Shown here: positions 1 to 8,043 of the stretch, piece by piece
How the letters are laid out: every line of letters starts with the position of its first letter
Numbering within the stretch: the stretch's first letter is position 1
DNA from: Parvibacillus sp035426385
GTDB taxonomy: Bacteria; Bacteroidota; Bacteroidia; Chitinophagales; Saprospiraceae
NCBI GenBank assembly: GCA_035426385.1
Contig: DAOLZQ010000067.1
Coordinates: forward strand, 1 to 14,587
DNA: 14,587 nucleotides
Direction: 5' to 3'
Made by a program: the position numbers and the translations under genes
Notes under the pieces: generated by a model
Database searches by the model: none
The model's input: the letters and a program-made list of their open reading frames with translations, nothing else
What the model was told of the DNA's origin: nothing

Positions 1-316
1 TAATAACCTACGAAGTGAAATTAGATGGAATCACGAGGAAACCTTCGAGGGTATGAAGGTGACATAAGGTAAAAATTATGAGGATAACCGCAAAGAAAAA
101 TGGATAACAGAAATGAGATAGGAAAAGCATCATTTTAAGTGTATGCTGCAAGTGGAGGTGAGTCACGCAGGTACATATGAAGATTTAAGAAAGAGGCTTA
201 CCGTCATTTAGCTAGTACTCGATTTAAGTTATCTCAATAGTCCCGGAAAAAAGTTCGGTAATAAAATTCTTCATTATTTATAAAGGAACGCAGCGGTCAT
301 GTTACGCACATTTATT
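1..316. other. Non-coding left edge, purine-rich, possible structured-RNA fragment
   Basis: No credible reading frame on either strand. Bases 1 to about 240 are strikingly rich in G and A on the plus strand and contain pairing segments: CGAAG at 11-15 with CTTCG at 43-47 (extended by CC/GG beyond a mismatch), and a hairpin at 126-147 (AGCAT/ATGCT closing CATT/AGTG around a TTA loop, one bulged base). The composition and runs such as GGAGGTGAGTCACGCAGG resemble a folded RNA such as part of a group II intron ribozyme, but I see no domain V and no reverse transcriptase, so this is only a suggestion. Bases 250-316 are ordinary A/T-rich DNA downstream of the minus-strand porin gene; I see no convincing terminator for it. 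Confidence 0.3.
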
Positions 317-2290
317 CTAATTATTAAATATCCAGGAGAATCCAATACGAATACCCAAGCGATCTTGTGGGTATTGAAATAGCTGATAATATACTTTCTT
401 GGAATATAAATTACTCAGATTATCAACGCGTACGAAACCACGTAATAGCCGGATTTTAAAACTCAAGAAAAGATCAAAATCAAACTCTGCAGGAAGAATT
501 CCGGTGTCTGGAACATAGAATTGTTGTAATAGAGGTGAATAACCATACGGTACAAATCCTGGTATAATGTGAAAGTCAAACCCCACATTAAACATCACAT
601 GCCTGTGGATTCCATAATTTTGAAAATAGAGCGAGTGGTTGCTCAGGAAAGTAGGGACTCTGATCTCAGACAAATTTGATTTTTGAAGTAAAATGAAATT
701 GTCTAAATGAAATTTCCTTAGCTTTAGTTTATAGTCAATCGTAAGCGCGGTCACGCTAGCAGGTGTAGAGGACTGCTGAACACGCCATTGATTATCAAAG
801 TAAGTCAGATTGCTGATTAGGTGCTGGTGTAATCCTGCTGTCAACTGTATAGAGGGGAAATTGATGGCGCCGCTGATATAAGTGGTGAACTCATTTTTCA
901 ATGAATTGGTAAACACATTAATTCCATTAAGATTTAATTCTTCATATCTCAATCCAGGATTTATATTTCTAATCTGTGCATTAAGTTCTAGCACGATTAA
1001 TTTTTTAAAGTGGGAGAAAAGATTTCCCTTTAGGTCAAAGACCGGTGTTTTACTATTTAGCAGGAAGTATCCTTCTGCAGTAATCGTCGCTAAATTTTTC
1101 AATCTCCAGTGACCTAGACCGGTAAGCTTTAGTAAGGAGAATACACTGTCCTGTGGTGCATAGCTTAGATGATAATTGCTCAATTTAATTCCTGCCCTTA
1201 AGTAATTTGCCTCTCCTATAGTATCACCCGGGTGGCCTCCGATAGCCAGGTAAACTGAATTAGAAATTTCTTGATTTTCTAAATAATTGCGCAGGCCACG
1301 CGTATCAATATTGAATCCTCGATAATATATAGAATCTTCTAAATTTTCATTTGCATATTGATCATAATACAGCGATTTAAATTTTTGATAGCTGATATCC
1401 CAACCAATACGAAAGCCAGTGGGCAGTCGGATAAATAAAGGCGAGAGTGATGAGTCTCTTTTTAATGAAATTTCATTTTTCATAAGAAATCCCCAGTCGG
1501 ATACCTTCGAACCTGCTGTGGTGGAATTGATAGGTGTATTTGTACTTATACCTGCGAAGCCACCCAGTCTGAGGGTGGAATCATTGGACACACCATTTGT
1601 CTCCTGGCGGTAAAACTGGTTGTAGTTATAGATTATTTGCATCAACCATCGATTTTTCCATCGTTGTTGTTGTATGCCCACCGAGAAATTGGTAGTGCGG
1701 GTACGATCATTGATCAGCATCCCTTGTTGATTGAAGCGCTGATAGTGTATAGAGGCATTAATCTGCTTTGCAAAATTCAGTCCCACATCTCCAGAGAAGC
1801 GATTGTCATCACGGGCATTGGCAGTAAGTGCATAATCTAGACGAACAAAAGGTGTAGAGGGATTGTAAAAAATAAATTCTTCCAGGTTCGATCGACTTTG
1901 ATAGAGTGGCGCGCCACCGATATCAAAAGTACCTAGTGCTGGTGGTGTAAATAAACTGTTCAATGAGGGTGAGGTCATATTGCCAATATTGAAATAAGGT
2001 GGTAATGACTGATGTGCGGGATCGAACTGACGTAAACTAAAGTTGAGGAGTGTGTCTTCAATAGCATATATCCTATAAGGACGGTCTATAATACTATACC
2101 ACACTCTTACAGTATCATTGTCAAAGAGGTCTGTGAGTAGATTGTCCTCGGCTGTTTTAATACTGTCGGGTGCAGTAGGCTCAGTTTTAAATGACTTAGA
2201 CGACTCCACCTGAGCAAAAATCAATTGTGGGAAATGGAATAGACAAAGGAAAAATAATATCCTGAGTATGTTGCGATTAAACTTTACCAC
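317..2290 (-). CDS. Putative outer-membrane porin, beta-barrel
   Basis: A 657-residue protein with a clear signal peptide (basic start, hydrophobic core about residues 8-24, cleavage after IFAQ). The rest alternates polar and hydrophobic residues with many Tyr, Phe and Asn, as expected for a large beta-barrel, and ends in short strands (FVRVDNLSN, then a final strand closing with WIFNN). This matches my recollection of the Bacteroidota putative-porin family (Porin_10 type), which sits in the outer membrane; substrate unknown. The start is GTG at 2288-2290: an in-frame TAA lies only nine codons upstream and no in-frame ATG lies between, so GTG fits both frame and signal peptide. It follows fabI by 57 bp on the same strand and may be the last gene of a recN-fabI-porin unit. 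Family assignment is from sequence character, not from a search. Confidence 0.8.
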   Translation of the reverse strand: MVKFNRNILRILFFLCLFHFPQLIFAQVESSKSFKTEPTAPDSIKTAEDNLLTDLFDNDTVRVWYSIIDRPYRIYAIEDTLLNFSLRQFDPAHQSLPPYFNIGNMTSPSLNSLFTPPALGTFDIGGAPLYQSRSNLEEFIFYNPSTPFVRLDYALTANARDDNRFSGDVGLNFAKQINASIHYQRFNQQGMLINDRTRTTNFSVGIQQQRWKNRWLMQIIYNYNQFYRQETNGVSNDSTLRLGGFAGISTNTPINSTTAGSKVSDWGFLMKNEISLKRDSSLSPLFIRLPTGFRIGWDISYQKFKSLYYDQYANENLEDSIYYRGFNIDTRGLRNYLENQEISNSVYLAIGGHPGDTIGEANYLRAGIKLSNYHLSYAPQDSVFSLLKLTGLGHWRLKNLATITAEGYFLLNSKTPVFDLKGNLFSHFKKLIVLELNAQIRNINPGLRYEELNLNGINVFTNSLKNEFTTYISGAINFPSIQLTAGLHQHLISNLTYFDNQWRVQQSSTPASVTALTIDYKLKLRKFHLDNFILLQKSNLSEIRVPTFLSNHSLYFQNYGIHRHVMFNVGFDFHIIPGFVPYGYSPLLQQFYVPDTGILPAEFDFDLFLSFKIRLLRGFVRVDNLSNLYSKKVYYQLFQYPQDRLGIRIGFSWIFNN

Positions 2291-2310
2291 AAGTTGAGAT
2301 TGTGTACATA

Positions 2311-2333
2311 AAAATTACCCTGTCTCATGGGCA
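2311..2333 (-). terminator. Weak terminator-like hairpin between fabI and porin gene
   Basis: On the minus strand the fabI 3' flank reads TGCCC, an 8-base loop, GGGTA, followed by ATTTTTA. The stem is only five pairs including one G-U, so it may attenuate transcription between fabI and the porin gene rather than stop it. A perfect 10-bp palindrome GCAGTACTGC (2331-2340) overlaps its upstream arm. Confidence 0.25.
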
Positions 2334-2347
2334 GTACTGCAGATAAA

Positions 2348-3154
2348 TTAAGCAATATTGATCACCTCCGGATTGACACCCATAAATGAAAATCCGCCGT
2401 CATGGAAGAGATTCTGCATAGTAACCATACGAGTATAGTCAGAAAACATCGATACGCAATAGTTGGCGAAATCATCTGCAGAAGCATTGCCCAAAGGCGA
2501 AAGTGTATTGGCATATTTCTGGAAATCTTCAAAGCCCTTCACGCCACTACCTGCAGTAGTGAGGGTGGGAGATTGAGAAATGGTATTGACGCGAACTTTA
2601 TCACGGATCCCAAAATGATAGCCAAAGCTACGTGCGAAGGATTCTAATAGTGCCTTTGAGTCTGCCATTTCACTATAATCGGGAAATACACGCTGTGCAG
2701 CTATATAGGTGAGAGCCACTATGGAGCCCCATTCATTCATTGCTTCTTTATTGTACAGAGATTGGCATACCCTATGAAAAGACATAGCAGACACGTCCAA
2801 TGTCTTGTGCATGAATTCATGATTGATGCGCGTATAGGGTATCTCCTTCCTGACATTGACCGACATGCCTATAGAATGCAATATGAAATCGATCTTACCT
2901 CCGAAGTGTGTCATTGCTCCCTCCACCAGTTTATCCAAATCCTCGTTTGAGGTAGCATCAGCAGGAATAACGGGAGAATTTATTTTTTCAGCTAGTTCAT
3001 TGATCTTACCAAATCGCATAGCTACCGGTGCATTTGTGAGGACTAGCTTAGCTCCCTCGGCATGACAAGTTTCTGCCACATGCCAAGCAAGTGAATGTTC
3101 ATCAAGAGCGCCAAATATTATTCCGTTTTTTCCTTTTAAGATGTTATGAGCCAT
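2348..3154 (-). CDS. fabI: Enoyl-[acyl-carrier-protein] reductase (NADH), FabI
   Basis: A 268-residue short-chain dehydrogenase/reductase of the FabI type, which reduces trans-2-enoyl-ACP in the last step of each fatty-acid elongation cycle in the cytoplasm and is the family targeted by triclosan. The N-terminus carries the FabI-style cofactor segment GIIFGALDEHSLAW in place of a classical glycine-rich loop. The catalytic pattern is present: Tyr150 in LTYIAAQR, Tyr160 and Lys167 in the Y-x6-K arrangement (YSEMADSK), equivalent to Tyr146/Tyr156/Lys163 of E. coli FabI. HSIGMSVN near residue 93 matches the strand before the active site. Length is close to the usual ~260. The ATG at 3152-3154 lies 14 bp after the recN stop, so it is likely co-transcribed with recN. 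The leader is A/T-only with no Shine-Dalgarno, normal for Bacteroidota. Confidence 0.95.
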   Translation of the reverse strand: MAHNILKGKNGIIFGALDEHSLAWHVAETCHAEGAKLVLTNAPVAMRFGKINELAEKINSPVIPADATSNEDLDKLVEGAMTHFGGKIDFILHSIGMSVNVRKEIPYTRINHEFMHKTLDVSAMSFHRVCQSLYNKEAMNEWGSIVALTYIAAQRVFPDYSEMADSKALLESFARSFGYHFGIRDKVRVNTISQSPTLTTAGSGVKGFEDFQKYANTLSPLGNASADDFANYCVSMFSDYTRMVTMQNLFHDGGFSFMGVNPEVINIA

Positions 3155-3168
3155 TGAGTATATATTTA

Positions 3169-4821
3169 TTAATTAATCAATTCTTTAGCATTGGCAATAG
3201 CAGCTTCTGACGGGGGCCGGGTGGAGAGCATGATGGCAATAGCTTCTATTCGTTCGGCCAGGTCCAGCGTCTTTATTTGTGTAAATGTATTGTTTTTTAT
3301 GACTTCTTTATAGACAAAGAGGTGTTTGTCCGCTTTGGCTGCTATTTGAGGAGAATGTGTGATGACTATGACCTGATGTTCTTTGGCCAACTGCTGCATG
3401 ATTCCGGCCATTTTTAAAGCAATTTCACCTCCCAGGCCGGTATCGATTTCATCATATATAAGAGTTGGTAATGGAATGGAGGCCGCAACCAATGACTTGA
3501 TGACTAGAGTAAGTCGTGATATCTCTCCACCTGAGGCTACATCTCTGATCGGAGCCGGAGTATTCCCTTTGTTTGCAGAGAAGAGAAATTCCAGCGTGTC
3601 GATTCCTTTAGATGTAAGCTCTTCGCTACGCATGAGACTCACTTCAAATGACGCATGTGGCATGCCCAGACTTTTTACTTGTTTCAGGATGGAACTTTGG
3701 AATGCCGGAACTGACTTCTTACGATTTTGGTGAAGTGCTTCAGCGCGCTCTCCCAGATCGCGACGAAGAGTAGCTATTTCTTTATCTATAGTTGCTAACT
3801 TCTGATCTATGAGATCAAAATCAGTAGATTTATTTTCTAGATTTTGAAAAATTTGGGTTAATTCTTCAGCCGAGTTTGCGTGATGCTTCTGTAGCATTTT
3901 ATACAATTGATCCAGATTGTCCCTGAGAACTGTAGCTCGCTCGTCGTCGATTTCGGTGCTTTCTCCCACTTGCAAAATATCATCACTTAGCTCTTGCAAC
4001 TCTATTTTGGTGGAATAAAGTCTTTCTGATAGCTCTGTTAGCTGGACGCTAAGGCCTGCAATGGGGCTAAGCTGCTGAGACAATTGAGTAAGTGAATTGA
4101 CTACATTCTGTTCATCTCCACTTAGTGCTTCGTAAATGGAGGAAGTGACTTGCCGAATATTTCCGGCATGTTCGATTAGTTTTAGTTCTTCTTCTAAAGC
4201 TTGCTGGTCGATTTGTTCCAGATTCAGGCTTTGTAATTCTTCCAATTGAAAATGAACGAAGTCCATTTCAGTAAGTGCTCTGTTTTTTTCGGTTTCCAAC
4301 TGAGCCCTTGAGCTAAGCAGTGCATTGAGTTTTTTGAAGCGGACTTGATATTCTTCCCTTAGTTTAGTATTGCCTGCATAGGCATCATACAGCTCTAGCT
4401 GGTAGGCTGGTTTCTGAAGGTCAAACAAGCTGAATTGCTGATGAATATCCACCAGCCGGCCGGTGAAATCCTGGAGTTGCTGCAGATTGCAGGGGGTGTC
4501 ATTGATGAACACTCGGTTCTTGCCGGATTGCTGGATTTCGCGTCGCACCAGTGTTTGACCGGCATAATCCAAGTCATTGTCCTCAAACCAGCTTTGGAGA
4601 TTGTATGCTTCTATGCGGAATTCTGCCTCAATAATACATTTTTCCTCGACTCGATAAAAAGTCTTACTATCAGCACGATTTCCTAGAATGAGCCCCAGTG
4701 CGCCCAGCAGGATAGATTTGCCGGCGCCCGTCTCACCGGTTATGATATTGAGGTGCGGCGAAAAACTGATTTCCAGTTCGTCGATGATCGCGTAGTTCTT
4801 AACTTTAATTCTCTGTAACAT
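3169..4821 (-). CDS. recN: DNA repair protein RecN
   Basis: A 550-residue SMC-like ATPase for double-strand-break repair. Walker A GETGAGKS is at residues 29-36, just after the family-typical opening MLQRIKVKNYAIIDELEI. The middle (about 150-380) is rich in Glu, Gln, Leu and Lys as expected for the coiled coil. The ABC signature-like ASGGEISR is near 428-435 and Walker B LIYDEIDTG has Asp457/Glu458; ITHSPQIAA follows as the switch region. The frame can be extended seven codons to a TTG at 4842, but the ATG at 4819-4821 gives the conserved RecN N-terminus and a -7-like box ends 32 bp upstream of it, so I start there. Length matches the family. It is the first gene of the probable recN-fabI unit. 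Confidence 0.95.
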   Translation of the reverse strand: MLQRIKVKNYAIIDELEISFSPHLNIITGETGAGKSILLGALGLILGNRADSKTFYRVEEKCIIEAEFRIEAYNLQSWFEDNDLDYAGQTLVRREIQQSGKNRVFINDTPCNLQQLQDFTGRLVDIHQQFSLFDLQKPAYQLELYDAYAGNTKLREEYQVRFKKLNALLSSRAQLETEKNRALTEMDFVHFQLEELQSLNLEQIDQQALEEELKLIEHAGNIRQVTSSIYEALSGDEQNVVNSLTQLSQQLSPIAGLSVQLTELSERLYSTKIELQELSDDILQVGESTEIDDERATVLRDNLDQLYKMLQKHHANSAEELTQIFQNLENKSTDFDLIDQKLATIDKEIATLRRDLGERAEALHQNRKKSVPAFQSSILKQVKSLGMPHASFEVSLMRSEELTSKGIDTLEFLFSANKGNTPAPIRDVASGGEISRLTLVIKSLVAASIPLPTLIYDEIDTGLGGEIALKMAGIMQQLAKEHQVIVITHSPQIAAKADKHLFVYKEVIKNNTFTQIKTLDLAERIEAIAIMLSTRPPSEAAIANAKELIN

Positions 4822-4852
4822 AGACTTATTCCCAAGGGTCAAAAAAGCTGGC

Positions 4853-4860
4853 CAAAGTTA
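4853..4860 (-). promoter_or_regulatory. Bacteroidota -7 box upstream of recN
   Basis: On the minus strand TAACTTTG matches the Bacteroidota -7 consensus TAnnTTTG exactly, with its end 32 bp before the recN ATG. No TTG is found at the ideal -33 spacing, so only half of the promoter is supported. A start of transcription near 4846 would leave almost no leader for the alternative TTG at 4842 and so favours ATG 4821. Confidence 0.45.
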
Positions 4861-4991
4861 ATCAAAGTGTACGATATAGATGATTGGAGTTCCGGAAGGT
4901 AAGAAGTTGAATTCTATCTTAACTGAAATTGTAGCCTTTAGAGTGACGGGTCCACTTCATTCACTTCCTGATAGATTTAATCAGATGAGGT

Positions 4992-6137
4992 TTAATTTAG
5001 TTGAAATTTTCCTGTGAGAGTATAGTTATACTCTATTTTTTTCACTTGCAGATCATAGAAAAAATCAACACCTGCGCTGATGGAAAAATTTCTATCGAAA
5101 TGACTAAGGTAGCCCAGTCCACTGTAGATTAGTTTCCGGGAATCGGAGCGGTAACTATTAGTATCAAAATTGTAGAGTGCAAAAATGTACTCACCGTGAG
5201 GTGCCACAAAGTCTTTCGAATTGTAGTAACCTCCGTGAATACTCCAGGTGTCGTAAGCGGACTGCAACTGAAAATGGTGCGCGACTCCATTTTTCCAGAG
5301 AATATTCGGGTTGTCGGGTGCATTCTTAAATCCGCTAAGTGTATAATTAATTCCTAATGATAAATCATTGTCAAAGCGATGTCTTAGTTCCAGCTTTCCA
5401 AACCAATTAGTCAATGTAATTACCGGTAGTGATACAGACAGGACTTGGCCACCTGCATGATAAAAAAGAAGTCCCGCCTGAATGGTTACCTTATTGTGGT
5501 CGGTATGAATCGGAAAGACTTTAGCTGTCGTCCCCTGTGTAAATTTCTCTTGTACTGAGTCACCTGCAACTATATTCTGACGCCAATCCAACCAAGTTTC
5601 AAATCGGCCCCACTCTTTTTTGTATTGCAATTGAACCCCATACTCGAGTGGATACGCAAGCATATGCTCACCGCCATATATTTCAGTCGGAAGTTCATGT
5701 GACTTGCCTCCTTCCAATACACCCAATGTGACTATATGACTTTGGTTTAGAAAATATCGAAGTGATAAAATTGGATACCACTTAAACCTGAAGGGTTGGC
5801 TGTATTGATTGACCAGCATCACACCACCTGTGAAATAGTGCATGTTCTTTTTATAGGTTAATGCAGCCATAGATTGAGCTCCTAGTAATGTCTCTCCGGG
5901 ATAGGACGTATTGAAATATTCATTGTTTTTGAAATAACTAAGATGTTGGAAAGAACCCGTAAGTCCTGTACGTGCTGTGTCAGCATAGTTGTGGAGTGAC
6001 AAGTTTTGCAATTGGCCGATTGCAGTAGTTTGAGCAGTCAAAGAAGAGACCAAGATGAAGATTAGTCTATATATATATATTGTACAAGGCTGATAAATTG
6101 TGCTAACCTGATGGTTTGATATTTGATGAGGTTTCAT
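4992..6137 (-). CDS. Uncharacterised outer-membrane beta-barrel protein
   Basis: A 381-residue protein whose N-terminus has a hydrophobic signal-like stretch (YRLIFILVSSLTAQTTAIGQ, about residues 25-44) after a long polar lead. The body is full of amphipathic strands with Tyr, Trp and Phe (for example WGRFETWLDWRQN, KLELRHRFDNDLSLGINYTL) and it ends in a strand, YTLTGKFQLN, as barrels do. It resembles hypothetical outer-membrane proteins common in Bacteroidota (segments like FKNNEYF and LEGGKSHELP), but I cannot name a family or substrate. The frame extends upstream to a GTG at 6206, which would overlap the ABC gene; the ATG at 6135-6137, 7 bp after the ABC stop, is the better start. Its tight spacing to the ABC exporter gene suggests co-transcription and perhaps a shared export or envelope role. 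A 170-bp gap follows before recN. Confidence 0.7.
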   Translation of the reverse strand: MKPHQISNHQVSTIYQPCTIYIYRLIFILVSSLTAQTTAIGQLQNLSLHNYADTARTGLTGSFQHLSYFKNNEYFNTSYPGETLLGAQSMAALTYKKNMHYFTGGVMLVNQYSQPFRFKWYPILSLRYFLNQSHIVTLGVLEGGKSHELPTEIYGGEHMLAYPLEYGVQLQYKKEWGRFETWLDWRQNIVAGDSVQEKFTQGTTAKVFPIHTDHNKVTIQAGLLFYHAGGQVLSVSLPVITLTNWFGKLELRHRFDNDLSLGINYTLSGFKNAPDNPNILWKNGVAHHFQLQSAYDTWSIHGGYYNSKDFVAPHGEYIFALYNFDTNSYRSDSRKLIYSGLGYLSHFDRNFSISAGVDFFYDLQVKKIEYNYTLTGKFQLN

Positions 6138-6144
6138 TTCTAAA

Positions 6145-7911
6145 TCAAAGATTAGGAATATCTTCAAATTGGGCGGTATAAAGTTGTTTATATCTGCTAT
6201 TGTCACTGAGCAATAAGCTGTCGTGGTTTCCCCGCTCTACTATGCGACCCTTTTCCATGACTATAATCTGATCGCAGTGACGAATGGTGGATAGGCGATG
6301 AGCTATGATCAGTGCTGTGCGATCACTCAGCAACCGGTCAATAGCATACTGGATGGTCTCTTCAGTTTCAGTATCGATGCTTGAGGTAGCTTCATCCAGA
6401 ATAAGTATGCCTGGATCATAGACAAGGGCTCGAACCAATGAGATCAGTTGACGTTGTCCAGTGGAAAGATTTCCACCTCGCTCACTGATGATAAAATCAT
6501 ATCCTCCGGGAAGTCTTTCTATAAATTTATGTGCATCCAATAATTTTGATGAATGTATTACTTGCTCTAAAGTAATGTCCGGATTATTTAGTGTGATATT
6601 ATCAAACACACTTCCAGTAAAGAGGAAGATATCCTGAAGCACCAGGCTGATATTTTTTCGAAGATCAGTTTTGTAAATGTCTCTGACTTCCCTCCCATCG
6701 ATTTGGATAGAGCCTTCCTGATAGTCATAAAATTTAGTGATAAGATTAATGATGGTTGATTTGCCTGAGCCGGTGCTTCCTACAATGGCCAGAGAGGTTC
6801 CGGCAGGAATATCCATGCTGATGTCTTTTAATATCGGTACGCCTTTTTCATATTCAAAATTTATATTTTTAAATTGAATCTCCCCTTTCAATTTTCCCAC
6901 ATGGATATGGCCTGGAGCTTCTGACACCTGTGCGTCATCAGTCAGGTCAAATACCCGTTCCGCAGCGATGAGGCCCATCTGAATGGCATTATATTTATCT
7001 GCCAGCATGCGCAGCGGTCTGAATAGGGTATTTATATATATAGGAAAGGCCACCATAGCTCCGAAGGTCACTGACCCGTGCATGATACCCCTGGCTCCCC
7101 ACCATACCATCAAGCCCAGTGCGAGAGCAGACAGAATATCGACAACTGGGAAAAAGATAGCATAGTAAAGCACTGATTTTAGATTGGCATCTGTATAGGA
7201 ATGATTAATGATTTTGAATTTTGATGCTTCTCTTTTTTCCACATTGAACGACTGGATAATATTCATACCACTGATGTGTTCCTGCAGAAACGCATTCATA
7301 TTGGCCAGTTGGGTTCGCACCTTTTGGTAGGAGACGCGCACCTTTGCATTGAAGATCATGGTCGCGACAAAGAGTAGCGGGAGTGTCACCAGACTGATGA
7401 GAGTCAACTGCCAACTCGTATAGAACATGAGTACAAGTACTACAACAATAGAAATCAGGTCGGCAATAATATTAAGCATGCCTTCTGAATAAATGGTATT
7501 GATATTTTCGATGTCATTAATAAGCCTGGTGATATAAATGCCTGCTGGGGTACGATCGAAATGCCTCATGCGCAGCCCTGTAATCTTATTGAAGACATTG
7601 ATACGCAGATCCCGGGTGATGTTTTGCCCCAAATCTGCGGTCTTATAATCAAATAAATATCGAAGCACCGCTTCAATAAAGATAAGGCCAAGAATCACCA
7701 GACACATTTGCCACAGGCCGGGCATGTCTCCATTCATCACGTACTTGTCTATGCCCACATTGACTAGATAAGGGCGGAGAGCAGCCAGTGGAGCCAAAAG
7801 AATAACCAACAAAATACAAAAAATGAACAGACGCTTATAGGCCAGAGATAGGCGTATGACTCGCGCTAGAGTACTCATCTCTGCTCTATTGGTTTTATTT
7901 ATTTCGCTCAT
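6145..7911 (-). CDS. ABC transporter, fused permease/ATPase (MsbA/MdlB-like exporter)
   Basis: A 588-residue half-transporter with an N-terminal ABC-type exporter membrane domain (six hydrophobic segments in the first ~310 residues, the first being FIFCILLVILLAPLAAL) and a C-terminal ATPase domain. Walker A GSTGSGKST starts near residue 378, the Q-loop is in LVLQDIFLF, the signature LSTGQRQL is near 482, Walker B ILILDEATSSID has Asp506/Glu507, and the H-loop is in IIAHRLS. All ATPase motifs are intact. It should work as a dimer in the inner membrane, exporting a lipid, drug or other hydrophobic compound; the substrate cannot be told. The frame extends to a TTG at 7974, but the ATG at 7909-7911 lies just downstream of a good -7 box (7930-7937), so I use it. 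It leads a two-gene unit with the barrel gene 7 bp downstream. Confidence 0.92.
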   Translation of the reverse strand: MSEINKTNRAEMSTLARVIRLSLAYKRLFIFCILLVILLAPLAALRPYLVNVGIDKYVMNGDMPGLWQMCLVILGLIFIEAVLRYLFDYKTADLGQNITRDLRINVFNKITGLRMRHFDRTPAGIYITRLINDIENINTIYSEGMLNIIADLISIVVVLVLMFYTSWQLTLISLVTLPLLFVATMIFNAKVRVSYQKVRTQLANMNAFLQEHISGMNIIQSFNVEKREASKFKIINHSYTDANLKSVLYYAIFFPVVDILSALALGLMVWWGARGIMHGSVTFGAMVAFPIYINTLFRPLRMLADKYNAIQMGLIAAERVFDLTDDAQVSEAPGHIHVGKLKGEIQFKNINFEYEKGVPILKDISMDIPAGTSLAIVGSTGSGKSTIINLITKFYDYQEGSIQIDGREVRDIYKTDLRKNISLVLQDIFLFTGSVFDNITLNNPDITLEQVIHSSKLLDAHKFIERLPGGYDFIISERGGNLSTGQRQLISLVRALVYDPGILILDEATSSIDTETEETIQYAIDRLLSDRTALIIAHRLSTIRHCDQIIVMEKGRIVERGNHDSLLLSDNSRYKQLYTAQFEDIPNL

Positions 7912-7929
7912 GCAATAGCCATTGGGCTG

Positions 7930-7937
7930 CAAATATA
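7930..7937 (-). promoter_or_regulatory. Bacteroidota -7 box for the ABC transporter gene
   Basis: TATATTTG on the minus strand is an exact TAnnTTTG match, 18 bp before the ABC ATG. A TTG lies upstream but about 15 bp too far for the ideal -33 element. It sits inside the longer TTG-initiated frame, which argues against that longer start. Confidence 0.5.
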
Positions 7938-8006
7938 AGGAATGTAAGAGATGTGGATTTTCTAAATTCTGCAAGTAAAGGGCAAGAATTAGGATGTGAT
8001 AGTGGG

Positions 8007-8014
8007 TATTTTTG
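8007..8014 (+). promoter_or_regulatory. Bacteroidota -7 box for the dioxygenase-like gene
   Basis: TATTTTTG is an exact TAnnTTTG match, ending 29 bp before ATG 8044. No TTG lies at the ideal -33 spacing. With the box at 7930-7937 it forms a back-to-back divergent promoter pair in the 132-bp gap between the two genes. Confidence 0.45.
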
Positions 8015-8043
8015 TACTTTTAGATAATAAAACAAAGGATATC

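Noticed and set aside
244..257. CCGGA/TTCGG hairpin as porin terminator
   Set aside because: Short stem with a wobble pair and no T run after it on the minus strand.
882..1840. Plus-strand frames inside the porin gene region
   Set aside because: Shadow frames opposite a long signal-peptide-bearing gene; no recognisable domain or start context.
4968..4984. CTGAT/ATCAG inverted repeat as terminator of the barrel gene
   Set aside because: Five-pair stem, no T run in the minus-strand direction.
4992..6137. PorP/SprF type IX secretion protein
   Set aside because: Barrel-like, but the N-terminal motif typical of that family after the signal peptide (DPxFSQ-like) is not present.
6138..6206. Extension of the outer-membrane barrel to GTG 6206
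   Set aside because: It would overlap the ABC gene and put a charged lead before the signal-like segment; ATG 6137 follows the ABC stop by 7 bp.
7912..7974. TTG 7974 as start of the ABC transporter
   Set aside because: The added segment spans an exact -7 box and does not look like transporter sequence.
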